Assembly: GCA_900315925.1 (NCBI GenBank)
Contig: ONAV01000010.1
Coordinates: 1 to 64,000 of the forward strand
Reading direction: 5' to 3'
DNA: 64,000 nucleotides
Source: an uncultured Selenomonadales bacterium
Lineage (GTDB): Bacteria; Bacillota; Negativicutes; Acidaminococcales; Acidaminococcaceae
Positions 34,430 through 43,391 of this stretch are shown here, one piece after another; within the stretch, counting starts at the first letter, position 1; every line of letters begins with the position of its first letter. The notes beneath the pieces are model-generated. The model was not told the origin of the DNA. It searched no databases and saw only the letters and a program-made list of their open reading frames with translations. Position numbers and translations under genes: made by a program.

Positions 34430-35512
34430 ATGAATTCGAATACCAAAGAAACGAAACACACTGCTCCGGAAAAACATGTGCGAAGAAAACACTATGCCGG
34501 ACGTTATCCAAAAAATTTTGAAGAAAAATATAAAGAACTGAATCCGGAAAAATATCAGGATATTGCAATCCATGTAAAAGCCAAAGGGAGCACTCCGGCA
34601 GGCACCCATATTCCCATCATGGTCAGGGAAATCCTTAACTTCCTGCAAATCAAACCGGGCCAGACCGGTTTTGACGCAACACTGGGATACGGAGGCCACA
34701 CCCGCGCCATGCTGGAACAGTTACAAGGCAAAGGACACCTGCATGCAACAGATGTAGACCCCATTGAGTCTGAGAAAACACAGAAACGGTTGCTGGACGC
34801 AGGGTATGGCGACGATATTTTAACCATACATCATATGAATTTTGCAGGTATCGATAAAATCGCTGCTGAATCAGGTCCTTTTGATTTTATCCTGGCAGAT
34901 TTGGGCATTTCCTCCATGCAGCTGGATAATCCGGCACGTGGTTTTTCTTACAAAACAGACGGCCCTCTTGACCTGCGCATGAATCCGCAGCGTGGCATCT
35001 CTGCCGCAAAACTGCTGCGAAAACTTTCCGCGGAAGAGCTGGAAGGAATGCTTATTGAAAACGCAGATGAACCTTATGCAGAAGAAATCGCGCGAACCAT
35101 TTCCTCTGACATAAAAAATGGTATTTCCATTAATACAACAAAAGAGCTGTATCGGGAAATAGAAAAAGCACTCTCCCATCTTCCCGGAAATGAACGAAGG
35201 CAAAGCGTAAAGAAAAGCTGTGCCCGCGTCTTTCAGGCACTGCGGATTGATGTAAACGCAGAAATGGAATCCCTGTATGCCTTTCTTGAAAAACTCCCCG
35301 GCGCACTGGCACCGGGCGGGCGGGTTGCCATCCTGACCTTCCATTCCGGAGAAGACCGGCTGGTTAAAAAAGCTTTCAAGCAGTATGTTAAAGAAGGTCT
35401 GTTCAGCGACGCTGCCAGAGAGGTAATCCGCCCATCGGCAGAAGAATGTGTTGCCAACCCCAGATCCAAATCCACAAAGCTGCGATGGGCAATACGGTCT
35501 GAAAGCGAATAG
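34430..35512 (+). CDS. RsmH-family 16S rRNA methyltransferase, stand-alone paralog
   Basis: 360 residues. RsmH methylates N4 of C1402 in 16S rRNA. Residues ~60-360 match the family: HIPIMVREIL, DATLGYGGHTRAML (SAM loop), DFILADLGISSMQLD, RGFSYKTDGPLDLRMNP and LTFHSGEDRLVKK. About 55 extra residues, rich in Lys, His and Glu, precede this (HVRRKHYAGRYPKNFEEKYK). The normal rsmH sits in the dcw cluster behind mraZ; this one stands alone, so it is probably a second copy. Whether it methylates the same base cannot be judged. Confidence 0.85.
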   Translation: MNSNTKETKHTAPEKHVRRKHYAGRYPKNFEEKYKELNPEKYQDIAIHVKAKGSTPAGTHIPIMVREILNFLQIKPGQTGFDATLGYGGHTRAMLEQLQGKGHLHATDVDPIESEKTQKRLLDAGYGDDILTIHHMNFAGIDKIAAESGPFDFILADLGISSMQLDNPARGFSYKTDGPLDLRMNPQRGISAAKLLRKLSAEELEGMLIENADEPYAEEIARTISSDIKNGISINTTKELYREIEKALSHLPGNERRQSVKKSCARVFQALRIDVNAEMESLYAFLEKLPGALAPGGRVAILTFHSGEDRLVKKAFKQYVKEGLFSDAAREVIRPSAEECVANPRSKSTKLRWAIRSESE

Positions 35513-35705
35513 TTCAGCCCCCTTATCTTCACGGTTAAAAGCTGTAACGCTTTTTACATTTTATTTGTTTATCAACACGTAACCCCACGTCATCTTCTGC
35601 CATCTGATTGACAATCACCTATTATAAGCATAAAATTATATAGATACATTCGTTGGAATAAACGAAGAAATCTTCATATTTTATTGAAAGAAAAGAGGTT
35701 ATCCT

Positions 35706-37300
35706 ATGCGAAGCGATTTAGTTAAAAAGGGTTCCACCCGTGCTGCACACCGTTCTCTGTTTTATGCACTCGGATTCAGCGACGAAGACTTGAAAAAGCC
35801 GCTGATAGCAGTTGTTAATTCCCAGACTGATATCATTGCCGGTCATGCCCATCTGGACGACCAGGCCAAAATGGTAAAATACGGCATCCTCGCAGCTGGC
35901 GGCGTTCCCATTGAAGTTCCTGCCATCGGCCTTTGCGACGGTATCGCCATGGGCCATGAAGGGATGAAATACCCGCTGGCAAGCCGCGAACTGATCGCCG
36001 ACAGCATTGAAGCGCAGATCAACGGCCACGCCTTTGACGGCATGGTACTGATCCCCAACTGCGATAAAATTGTACCCGGCATGCTGATGGCTGCGCTGCG
36101 CCTGAATATCCCTGCTGTATTCTGCAGCGGCGGCCCCATGCTCCCCGGCCGTTACGAAGGAAAAGACATTTCCATTTCCACCACGTTTGAAGCAGCCGGC
36201 CGTTTTGAAGCCGGCAAAATTGATAAAGCAGAACTGTCCCGCATTGAGCGTTGCTCCTGCCCCGGCTGCGGCAGCTGCGCCGGTCTGTTCACCGCAAATA
36301 CCATGAACTGCCTCACCGAAGTGTTAGGCATGGGCCTGCCCGGCAACGGGACCATTCCTGCAGCCTTCCAAGGTGACCGTGCCCGTCTGGCCAAAAAAGC
36401 GGGCGAAACCGTTGTCCGCCTGGTTAAAGAACAGCTCCTGCCACGGGATATCATGACTATGAACGCCTTTAAGAATGCCATCACGGTGGACATGGCCATC
36501 GGCGGCAGCTCCAACACAGCGTTGCACTTACCGGCTATCGCCCACGAAGCCGGACTCAAACTGCCCTTATCCCTGTTTGACAAAATCTCCAAGAAGACTC
36601 CGTACCTGACCAAACTGAGCCCCGGAGGTTTCCATCATATGATTGACCTGAACGAAGCCGGCGGCATCTCTGCGGTCATGAACGAACTGAGCAAACTGGG
36701 ACTCATCAACAAGAGCTGCAAGACGGTCACCGGTAAGACCATCGGCGCTTTGATCAAAAACGCGGTCATTACGCGTCCGGATGTAATCCGCACCGTGGAA
36801 GACCCCTACCGCAAGACCGGCGGCATCGCCGTACTGACCGGCAACATCGCGCCCATGTGCTCTGTTGTAAAAGAGAGGCCAAAAAGATTAACAAGGGCGA
36901 TGTAGTCGTTATCCGTTATGAAGGACCCAAAGGCGGCCCTGGCATGCGGGAGATGCTGAATCCCACCTCAGTACTGGCCGGCATGGGACTGGATAAAGAC
37001 GTTGCCCTTCTCACCGACGGACGCTTCTCCGGCGCAACCCGTGGCGCCTGCATTGGCCATATCTCTCCGGAAGCCCGTGAAGGCGGCAACATTGCGTTGA
37101 TCGAAGAAGGCGACATCATCGAGATTAACATCCCGAAACGTTCACTAAACGTTAAAGTTTCTGACAAAGAACTGGAAAAACGCCGGGCAAAATGGAAATG
37201 CCCGCCGCCCAAAGTAAAGACCGGTTACCTGGCCCGCTATGCAGCGCTGGTATCCTCCGCCGCAGAAGGCGCTATTGTCCGGGTTCCCGGGGAAGAGTAA
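35706..37300 (+). pseudogene. ilvD: Dihydroxy-acid dehydratase, frameshifted
   Basis: IlvD makes the 2-keto acids of valine and isoleucine. The first ~385 residues (35706 to about 36870) match well and include the iron-sulfur Cys residues (NCDKIVPGM, CSCPGCGSCAG). After [11 protein letters not shown] the match continues in another frame from [17 protein letters not shown] to the normal end (36869-37300). About 25 residues expected between the two (the PEMLxHxGPARVF region) are missing, so the loss is not a multiple of three. Bases 36857-36905 are read in both frames. Either the gene is dead or the assembly has a local error. It has a good ribosome site and its own terminator. Confidence 0.85.
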
Positions 37301-37413
37301 TTGTAGAAAGCAAAACAGAATCATAATCAGATGTGTTTCTGTTGAACATTCTTTACTTTCGTTTTAAACGCGAAACCAGTTTTTAAAAGCGCTTTTGCGA
37401 ATAATTAAAAAAC

Positions 37414-37457
37414 AAACTGTACAAGGCAATGGAAATCCCACTTGCTTTGTACAGTTT
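37414..37457 (+). terminator. Terminator after ilvD
   Basis: AAACTGTACAA and TTGTACAGTTT form an 11-bp stem followed by T-rich sequence. No gene is seen in the ~300 bases between ilvD and phnE. Confidence 0.75.
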
Positions 37458-37606
37458 TTGTTTTGCTTTATATTTCTTTGCGTTTATATTTCTTTTGAAA
37501 CAACAGAATGGATTCGAATTTTGTTTACATTCTTTCCTTTTCACGTAATGGAACAATCGTCATTATGTTTTCCATTACGCAAGAGGCATCGTACTACCTT
37601 ACCTGC

Positions 37607-39139
37607 TTACCTGACTTTACGCAACCGATACGCCCTGCGGTATTTTTCCGAAACGGCTCCTGCCGCAGCCACCACCAGTATCAGGCCCCAAAGCAGCGCG
37701 CCTGCCTGTTTCCATTCGTAGTGATTCATAGCCAGAACCAAAGGAGTACCGATGCCGCCCGCACCAACCAGGCCCAATACGGCAACTTCCCGCAGGTTGA
37801 TGTCCATGCGGTAGATAACGGCGGACAAATAGTGCGGCAGTATCTGGGGAACCACAGCCCAACGCACAGCCGCCAGAAGATTAACACCTGAAGCACGTAA
37901 CGCATAGTACGGTTTCAAGTCAATGCTGTCAATGGCAATCAGGAAGCGTTTGGCCAAAAGACCGATGCTGCACAGAGCCATGGTCAGCACGCCGGCAAAC
38001 GGCCCAGGTCCGGTCACCCTGATCCACAGCAACCCGTAAACAAGGACCGGCACCGAACGGAACACAAGCAACAGCAGACGAACCAACAGTGCTGCAAAAC
38101 CAAAAAAGCGGAAACAGGAAAAAACAGATAACAGAAGGGCGAATAACGTTCCTCCGAGAGTTCCCAAAAAAGCAATGCACAGGCTTTCAAATAACAAGGC
38201 TGGCACCGCATCCGGGTCCAGAGAAAACATCATTGTAATTTCCGGATTTACAACTCCTTCAACAATAGATTCCAGCGCGGTTTTGTTCACATCTGACATG
38301 GCCGGAAAGCCGTTTAAAAAAGAGAAAATGATGAAAAAAGCGAACAGAATCACGGGGACATACCCTATTTTATGTTTTGTTTCCGATTCTACCAGACGAA
38401 CGCACAGGAACCCGCTTAAACTCTCCGTTGCCAACACTACCAGATATAACACGCAAAGAATCATGCCCACTTTGGAGTACTCCCGCCAGGCCAGCTTCTC
38501 ATTTAGCAAAAGACCTATGCCTCCCGCCCCCACAAAACCCAACACCGCAGCGTTACGCACATTGGATTCCAACAGATACAGCAGGTTGGCAAGATAACCC
38601 GGAAGTATCTGCTTCCACACAGAGACCCACCAGGCTTTCAGGCGCCCCGCTCCCGCATATTCCAACACACGGGCCGTCTGCAGGTCCGCGTTCTCGCTGT
38701 CTTCGTATCCCAACCGGGAAAGCACTGCCCCGGTGGACAGGGTGACCGCTATGATGCCGGACCACATGCCAAGACCGAACACAAACGTACAGAGCAAGGC
38801 CAGGATTAGCACGGGAATGCATCGAAACACGTGTACTGCCGTCTTAAGGGCAATCCGCACAGCTTTCCACTGATTCACATACCCGTTACACAGTACTGTC
38901 CCCGCTGCTCCGATGATTCCGCCAAAAACGGTTCCCAGAAGGGAAATATACACTGTGTCCCGCAGCGGAACCAGAATCACATCCAGAAAGGAAGTATCCG
39001 GAGGGAACATCCTGCCGACAGTGTCAATAAAGTAATGTCCCCGCTCCCATAACAGGGGCAGGGAAAACTCTGTCTGCCATAAGGAAATTAGCAGACAAAG
39101 CACAACTATTACACTGCGGACAAGATATGACCGTTTCAT
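37607..39139 (-). CDS. phnE: Phosphonate-type ABC permease, two PhnE domains fused
   Basis: 510 residues, start MKRSYLVRSVIVVLCLL. PhnE forms the membrane channel of PhnCDE importers. The protein contains two complete permease domains, ~1-255 and ~270-510. Each has about six hydrophobic helices and its own EAA-type loop ending in VLGFVGAGGIG or VLGLVGAGGIG. The usual PhnE is about 270 residues and forms a dimer, so this is a fused pair that can fill both membrane positions. It follows phnC by 127 bases. Confidence 0.88.
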   Translation of the reverse strand: MKRSYLVRSVIVVLCLLISLWQTEFSLPLLWERGHYFIDTVGRMFPPDTSFLDVILVPLRDTVYISLLGTVFGGIIGAAGTVLCNGYVNQWKAVRIALKTAVHVFRCIPVLILALLCTFVFGLGMWSGIIAVTLSTGAVLSRLGYEDSENADLQTARVLEYAGAGRLKAWWVSVWKQILPGYLANLLYLLESNVRNAAVLGFVGAGGIGLLLNEKLAWREYSKVGMILCVLYLVVLATESLSGFLCVRLVESETKHKIGYVPVILFAFFIIFSFLNGFPAMSDVNKTALESIVEGVVNPEITMMFSLDPDAVPALLFESLCIAFLGTLGGTLFALLLSVFSCFRFFGFAALLVRLLLLVFRSVPVLVYGLLWIRVTGPGPFAGVLTMALCSIGLLAKRFLIAIDSIDLKPYYALRASGVNLLAAVRWAVVPQILPHYLSAVIYRMDINLREVAVLGLVGAGGIGTPLVLAMNHYEWKQAGALLWGLILVVAAAGAVSEKYRRAYRLRKVR

Positions 39140-39266
39140 TTCTTTCCCTCTTATACAATAATTTCAGGAAAAACTTTTTGTTGATAGACATACTCTGCCA
39201 CTTATCGCAGCCGTCTTCGCACAATTGCAATGAAATCCTTGCAGATAGCACACAGGCTCCGCAGTT

Positions 39267-40007
39267 TCATTGCGCGCCTCCGTATACATCCGCAAAGGAG
39301 GCTTCATCCCAGGCGGAAACAGGGGCGTCTTTTACCACAACGCCCTGCTTTAAGCCGATGATCCGTTCCGCATATTGCACAGCCTGCGCTGTATTGTGGC
39401 TGTTCATAACTACCGTCAGCCTATTCTCCTGCTGGAGGGTTTTAAGTAATGAAAGAACCTGTTCCGCGGCCACCGGATCCAACGACGCCACCGCTTCATC
39501 GGCCAGAATGATGCGGGCCTGCTGCAGCAGCGCCCGGGCGATGGCCACCCGCTGTTTCTCACCGCCGCTTAAGGTGGAAACCAATGCATCCGCTTTCTCA
39601 GCCAGTCCGACTTTGGCCAGGGCCGCTTTCGCGTTTTCCCGGTCCTGTTTCGAAAAGCAACCCGTCATGACGCGCCATAACGGATTCCGGAACAGCGCCC
39701 CGTGCAGCACGTTTTCCAGAGCCGTCGACTGGGGTACCAGGCAGAAATCCTGGTAGATTACCGCTATCTTCTGCTGTATCTGCCGCAATTTTTTTCCGCT
39801 GCAGTGTGACAGGCACTCCCCGTCTACCCAGACCGTTCCCTGCTGCGGTGTCACCATCCCGTTGAACAACTTCAGCAGTGTTGTCTTCCCTGCCCCGCTG
39901 CGCCCGATTACGGCCACAAACTCCCCTTCCGCAATCTGCAGGGAAACCTGTTGCAAAACCGGTTCGTCCTTATGAAATTGATGGGTTATGTTTTTTAACT
40001 CCAGCAT
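39267..40007 (-). CDS. phnC: Phosphonate-type ABC transporter ATPase
   Basis: 246 residues, start MLELKNITHQFHKDEP, of normal length. It has Walker A GRSGAGKTT, the Q-loop in YQDFCLVPQ, signature LSGGEKQRVAIARAL, Walker B IILADEAVASLD and a switch His in VVMNSHN. PhnC-type ATPases drive uptake of phosphonates or related ligands. It lies between phnD and phnE in one minus-strand operon; all parts of the ATP site are intact. Confidence 0.9.
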   Translation of the reverse strand: MLELKNITHQFHKDEPVLQQVSLQIAEGEFVAVIGRSGAGKTTLLKLFNGMVTPQQGTVWVDGECLSHCSGKKLRQIQQKIAVIYQDFCLVPQSTALENVLHGALFRNPLWRVMTGCFSKQDRENAKAALAKVGLAEKADALVSTLSGGEKQRVAIARALLQQARIILADEAVASLDPVAAEQVLSLLKTLQQENRLTVVMNSHNTAQAVQYAERIIGLKQGVVVKDAPVSAWDEASFADVYGGAQ

Positions 40008-40139
40008 AGCGAACCACCTTAACGTAATATCTCAGGTACCAATCATCCATTCACTAATCCGTTCGTTCCGCTTTTCCGGCAAACCTCCAAGGCCCTGCCA
40101 ACATACCGCATGATGCAACAGCATCGCATCACAATTAAT

Positions 40140-41103
40140 TTACTTTCCTTTCAGTTCCCGCTGTACCCGGCGTTCGTCATCATAATTTTTCGCATCGGCC
40201 CAGTCGTAGCCTTTGTGACCCAGAATCTTCAGCGCATCCAGCCCCTCTTTGGTCTTTCCAATCTCAATCAGCGCTTCTCCGAAAGCCTTACGGAACTTCT
40301 TGTCCTGCATGGTTTTGGACGTTTTGCTCACACAGACCGTATCGTTATAAATCTTATCCGTCACTCCGATGATGCCCGTCTGTTTCCAGATCGTGTCCGT
40401 GCCCCCCAGCTTTTTCTGCCAGTTCTTTTCATTGCGGATCCGTATGTGGGAAAAGGCCACTGCAATGTCCGCCTGCCCGGAAGCCAGCCGCGCCATGGAT
40501 GTGGTATAAGACTCTGCCTGCACTACATGAGCCAGATCCGCAATCGTTTTCCCGTATTCCTTTTTCAAAAATAAGGAAGGATACAGGTAGCCCGAAGCGG
40601 AGGCCGGGCTCATCACTGTCCAGGTCAACCCGTTCAGTTCCTCCCAGGAAGGCTTTTGCCCCTTCTTCACCTTTTCCAGCAAGGCTTTTCCTTTGGCGGA
40701 AGGCCCCGTCACCAGCACAGAGCGGTAATGCTGGACAAGTTTATCATTAAACTTTTCCGGTTCCCCTTCGTTCCAGATTTTTACGTCTGTTGTATCCTTA
40801 CTAATGCCCTGCCGCAGCGCCGTGAGCAGTACATCGATTTCCTTGTCAAACAACACATAGGTAGCGCCGGAGACGAAACCTGCATCCGCGCTGCCCGCAC
40901 TTAAAGCTTCCCCTACCGCGCTGTAGGACGTGCCCACGCTTACGGACACCTTGCTGACCGCAAAGCCTTTTTCCTTCAGCTTCCCCTGTAACATCGTGCT
41001 TAACGGCCCCACAGCCGTTTTTACTGTCTCCGCATCCTGATAAGGAGAAACAGCAATCTTCAATTCCTTAATCTCATTATTTCCGGTAAACTATCTTTTT
41101 CAT
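40140..41103 (-). pseudogene. phnD: PhnD-type binding protein, export signal lost
   Basis: The mature part (40140-41063, 307 residues, MKIAVSPYQDAETVKTA to the end) is a full PhnD-family periplasmic binding protein, with SVGTSYSAVGEAL and DAGFVSGATYVL. The expected start lies at 41103 (ATG, after GGGTGGAG) but reads only MKKIVYRK before a stop and is in another frame. The signal peptide and lipobox between them are missing. A cytoplasmic binding protein would not serve the transporter, so either the gene is broken or the assembly has a small error. Ligand identity is unclear; the leader upstream may hint at it. Confidence 0.75.
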
Positions 41104-41169
41104 TTTAATTCTCCACCCTTTCACTATTACATATTAAATGCAGCAGCCATGCCTCACAATTCCAAAAAG

Positions 41170-41206
41170 ATACTAAAAATAATAAAAGCGCGACTGCATA
41201 TCGCGC
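41170..41206 (-). terminator. Attenuator terminator before phnD
   Basis: On the minus strand GCGCGA and TCGCGC form a stem followed by TTTTATTATTTTT, 67 bases before the phnD start. It sits between the structured leader and the gene, where a riboswitch expression platform would be. Confidence 0.75.
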
Positions 41207-41400
41207 CTTACATGCCAAAACCAAAATGCGTTTCAGGAACGATATGCATGAAATGGAACTATCTTCATTCATACAAACCGGCGGTCGATGATCTCTGGCA
41301 TCCTCTCAGCCCGGCACACGGGCTCCCTCGCATTTCGGCTTCAGAAAATATTTTTATTTTCATACAGGACCAGGGCGCTCCCCCAAGTCCCAACCGTTCT
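41207..41400 (-). promoter_or_regulatory. Candidate riboswitch leader (TPP-like) of the phn operon
   Basis: The minus strand reads ACTTGGGGGAGCGCCC, later GGGAGCCCGTGTGCCGGGC and CTGAGAGGATGCCAGAG, then GATCATCGACC. The order GGGG-GC, GC-CTGAGA, GAUGCC...GACC recalls the thi-box of TPP riboswitches with an enlarged P3a. The later part (GAAGATAGTTCC, GCATATCG) fits the P4/P5 side only weakly. A strong terminator follows. Some metabolite-sensing leader is likely; the TPP identity is tentative. Confidence 0.4.
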
Positions 41401-41445
41401 ATTTATTGAAAAAACTTCCTGACGTTTTCTTTAACTGTCTGTAGC

Positions 41446-41461
41446 TGTTTCACGTGAAACA
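41446..41461. promoter_or_regulatory. parS site (ParB/Spo0J)
   Basis: TGTTTCACGTGAAACA, a second perfect parS, 7.1 kb from the first, in the gap between phnD and the repeat-rich secreted gene. Confidence 0.9.
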
Positions 41462-41592
41462 CCAATTCCTTTATATAGGAATTTTAGCATATTAACCTTT
41501 GTTTGTATAGCCAATGTAATCTGTTAAAATTAAATCTGGTTAGCATCATGAACAGGCTTTTCCCTGCCCGTCGATTCGTGTCAACGGTTTCT

Positions 41593-41982
41593 TTACTTTC
41601 CTTCTGCTTCTTTGCCTTCTTCTGCTTCTTTGCCTTCTTCTGCTTCTTTGCCTTCTTCTGCTTCTTTACCTTCTTCTGCTTCTTTACCTTCTTCTGCTTC
41701 TTTGCTTTCTTCCGCTTCTTTGCTTTCTTCTGCTTCTTTGCTTTCTTCTGCTTCTTTGCCTTCTTCTGCTTCTTTGCTTTCTTCTGCTTCTTTGCCTTCT
41801 TCTGCTTCTTTGCTTTCTTCTGCTTCTTTGCCTTCTTCTGCTTCTTTGCTTTCTTCCACTTCCACCACTTCAACATTACCGCCTGCTTCAGCAGGCTGGG
41901 AGCAATAACCTTTCATAGCAAAAAAAGAATTCTGAAATAATACCAAACCTATAATTGTTAAAAGCAAAACTTTTCTTTTCAA
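41593..41982 (-). CDS. Secreted Glu/Lys repeat protein
   Basis: 129 residues, TTG start after GAGGTG. Residues ~1-30 form a signal peptide (KVLLLTIIGLVLFQNSFFAM). After a short linker come about 14 units of a six-residue repeat EESKEA or EEGKEA, to the C-terminus. Each unit is 18 bases, so all frames stay open and copy-number change keeps the reading frame. The protein is very acidic with regular Lys, probably an extended helix at the cell surface or in the periplasm. No family is recognised. Confidence 0.65.
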   Translation of the reverse strand: MKRKVLLLTIIGLVLFQNSFFAMKGYCSQPAEAGGNVEVVEVEESKEAEEGKEAEESKEAEEGKEAEESKEAEEGKEAEESKEAEESKEAEESKEAEEGKEAEEGKEAEEGKEAEEGKEAEEGKEAEGK

Positions 41983-42024
41983 GATTTCACCTCATTTCAT
42001 GGAATAAGGACTTTTTTCATAAAA

Positions 42025-42057
42025 AAACGCCCGGGCACATGTCGTGCCTGAGCGTTT
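42025..42057 (-). terminator. Terminator of the TRAP receptor gene
   Basis: AAACGCCCGGGCAC and GTGCCTGAGCGTTT pair with one mismatch; a T-rich tract follows on the minus strand. Confidence 0.7.
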
Positions 42058-42066
42058 CCTATAATA

Positions 42067-43083
42067 TTATTTCAGCACGCCGATTTCCTTATAGTATTTT
42101 TCAGCGCCGGGATGCAGAGGAATCTTGGCAATATCTTTTACTGCTTCAGCCGGTTTCAGGCCTTTCAGGTTTTTCTGAGCCTGGCCCAATTCATCAATAT
42201 GTTCCCAGAAAGATTTGGTCATCTGGTAAACGGTTTCGTCTTTCAGATCGTGACGGCAGAACATAACCATTTTAATCGCGGAAGTGTTAACGGCTTCTTT
42301 TTGGTTCGGATAGGTGCCTGCGGGGATAGTGTATTTAACATACCAGGGATATTTTTCCTGCAGTTTCTTAATAATATCATCGCTGATGTTCACCAGACGG
42401 CAGTTCGAGCTCAGCGCCTGGGAAACAGCAGAAGCCGGGGTGCCGGACATAATCCATGCGCCGTCAATCGTGCCGTTCTGCAGCATATCGGCTGCGCCGC
42501 CGAAGGCGATGTATTCCGCTTTGATTTCATCCGGGAATTTGATGCCGGCTGCAGTGAAATGAGTCTGGCATTCGTTGTAAACGGAAGAACCGGCAGAAGC
42601 GACCGCAAAATGTTTGCCTTTCACATCTTCCAGTTTGGTGATACCGGATTTGTTGGTCACAACCACCTGGTTGGGATTCAGGTACAGACCGGCAATGGCT
42701 TTCAGGTCTTTATAAGCGTGGCCTTTAAAGCTGTCCGTGCCGTTCATGCACTGATATGCATTGCTGCTGATTGCGATGGAAACCTGGGCTTCCCCATCGG
42801 AAACCATGTTCAGGTTGGCAATACCACCGGCAGATGCCTGGCTGGCTGCACTAACAGAAGGAACGGTTTTGTTCCAGTTATTGGTAATGGCAGCACCTAC
42901 TGCATACAGGGCGCCGGACGCAGAAGCAGTCGGGAAATTAATCTTAATTTTATCCGTAGCTGCCGCCGGAGCTTTCTTCGGTGCTTCCGCCTTTTTGTCA
43001 CCGCCGCCGCAGCCAGTTAATGCCCCTACCATTAACATGGTGGCCAAAGATGCGCTTACTATGCGTTTCAAGGATTTTTTCAT
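42067..43083 (-). CDS. TAXI-family TRAP solute receptor
   Basis: 338 residues, start MKKSLKRIVSASLATM after AGGAGG. A lipoprotein signal ends in VGALTGC. The mature protein follows the TAXI family: FPTASASGALYAVGAAI, AASQASAGGIANLNMV, KGKHFAVASAGSSVYNE and PWYVKYTIPAGTYPNQ. These receptors bring carboxylates or amino acids such as glutamate to a fused permease; the ligand is not known here. The matching permease gene (43392) lies just upstream on the same strand, separated by a palindromic element. Confidence 0.9.
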   Translation of the reverse strand: MKKSLKRIVSASLATMLMVGALTGCGGGDKKAEAPKKAPAAATDKIKINFPTASASGALYAVGAAITNNWNKTVPSVSAASQASAGGIANLNMVSDGEAQVSIAISSNAYQCMNGTDSFKGHAYKDLKAIAGLYLNPNQVVVTNKSGITKLEDVKGKHFAVASAGSSVYNECQTHFTAAGIKFPDEIKAEYIAFGGAADMLQNGTIDGAWIMSGTPASAVSQALSSNCRLVNISDDIIKKLQEKYPWYVKYTIPAGTYPNQKEAVNTSAIKMVMFCRHDLKDETVYQMTKSFWEHIDELGQAQKNLKGLKPAEAVKDIAKIPLHPGAEKYYKEIGVLK

Positions 43084-43195
43084 ATTTCTTCTCCTCCTAA
43101 AAAAAATTAACATGTTCAGGTAATGCTACATGAATTATTATATATCTTTTCCCGGAAAAATAACAGTGTTTCCTTAAGAAAATGATTACGTCAGG

Positions 43196-43345
43196 AAAAG
43201 ACTTCGCAAAACCGTCCGCATTTGCTGTTTTATGGACTCATTTGCCTACGGCTTCGAAACTCGGGGCTTCGCCCCTCAAACAATCTCGCCGTTACGGCAA
43301 ATTTCATCTCATAAAACTACGCAAATACTCCCGATGTTTTGCTTC
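43196..43345. repeat. ~150-bp imperfect palindrome
   Basis: GTTTTATGGACTCATTTGC on the left pairs with a near reverse complement ending CATCTCATAAAAC on the right, with a second tier ACGGC/GCCGT and an inner hairpin GGGGCTTCGCCCC. The whole 308-base gap between the TRAP genes holds no gene. The shape suggests a non-autonomous mobile element or a stable RNA processing hairpin. Confidence 0.6.
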
Positions 43346-43391
43346 AGTACTTTTCCCTGCGTAAAACCATATGCTCAACAAACTAATATTT

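Noticed and set aside
41484..41940. Long open frames in all directions over the 18-bp repeat, giving KKQKKA- or CFFAFF-type proteins
   Set aside because: They arise because the repeat unit is a multiple of three. Only the minus-strand frame at 41593-41982 has a start with a ribosome site and a signal peptide.
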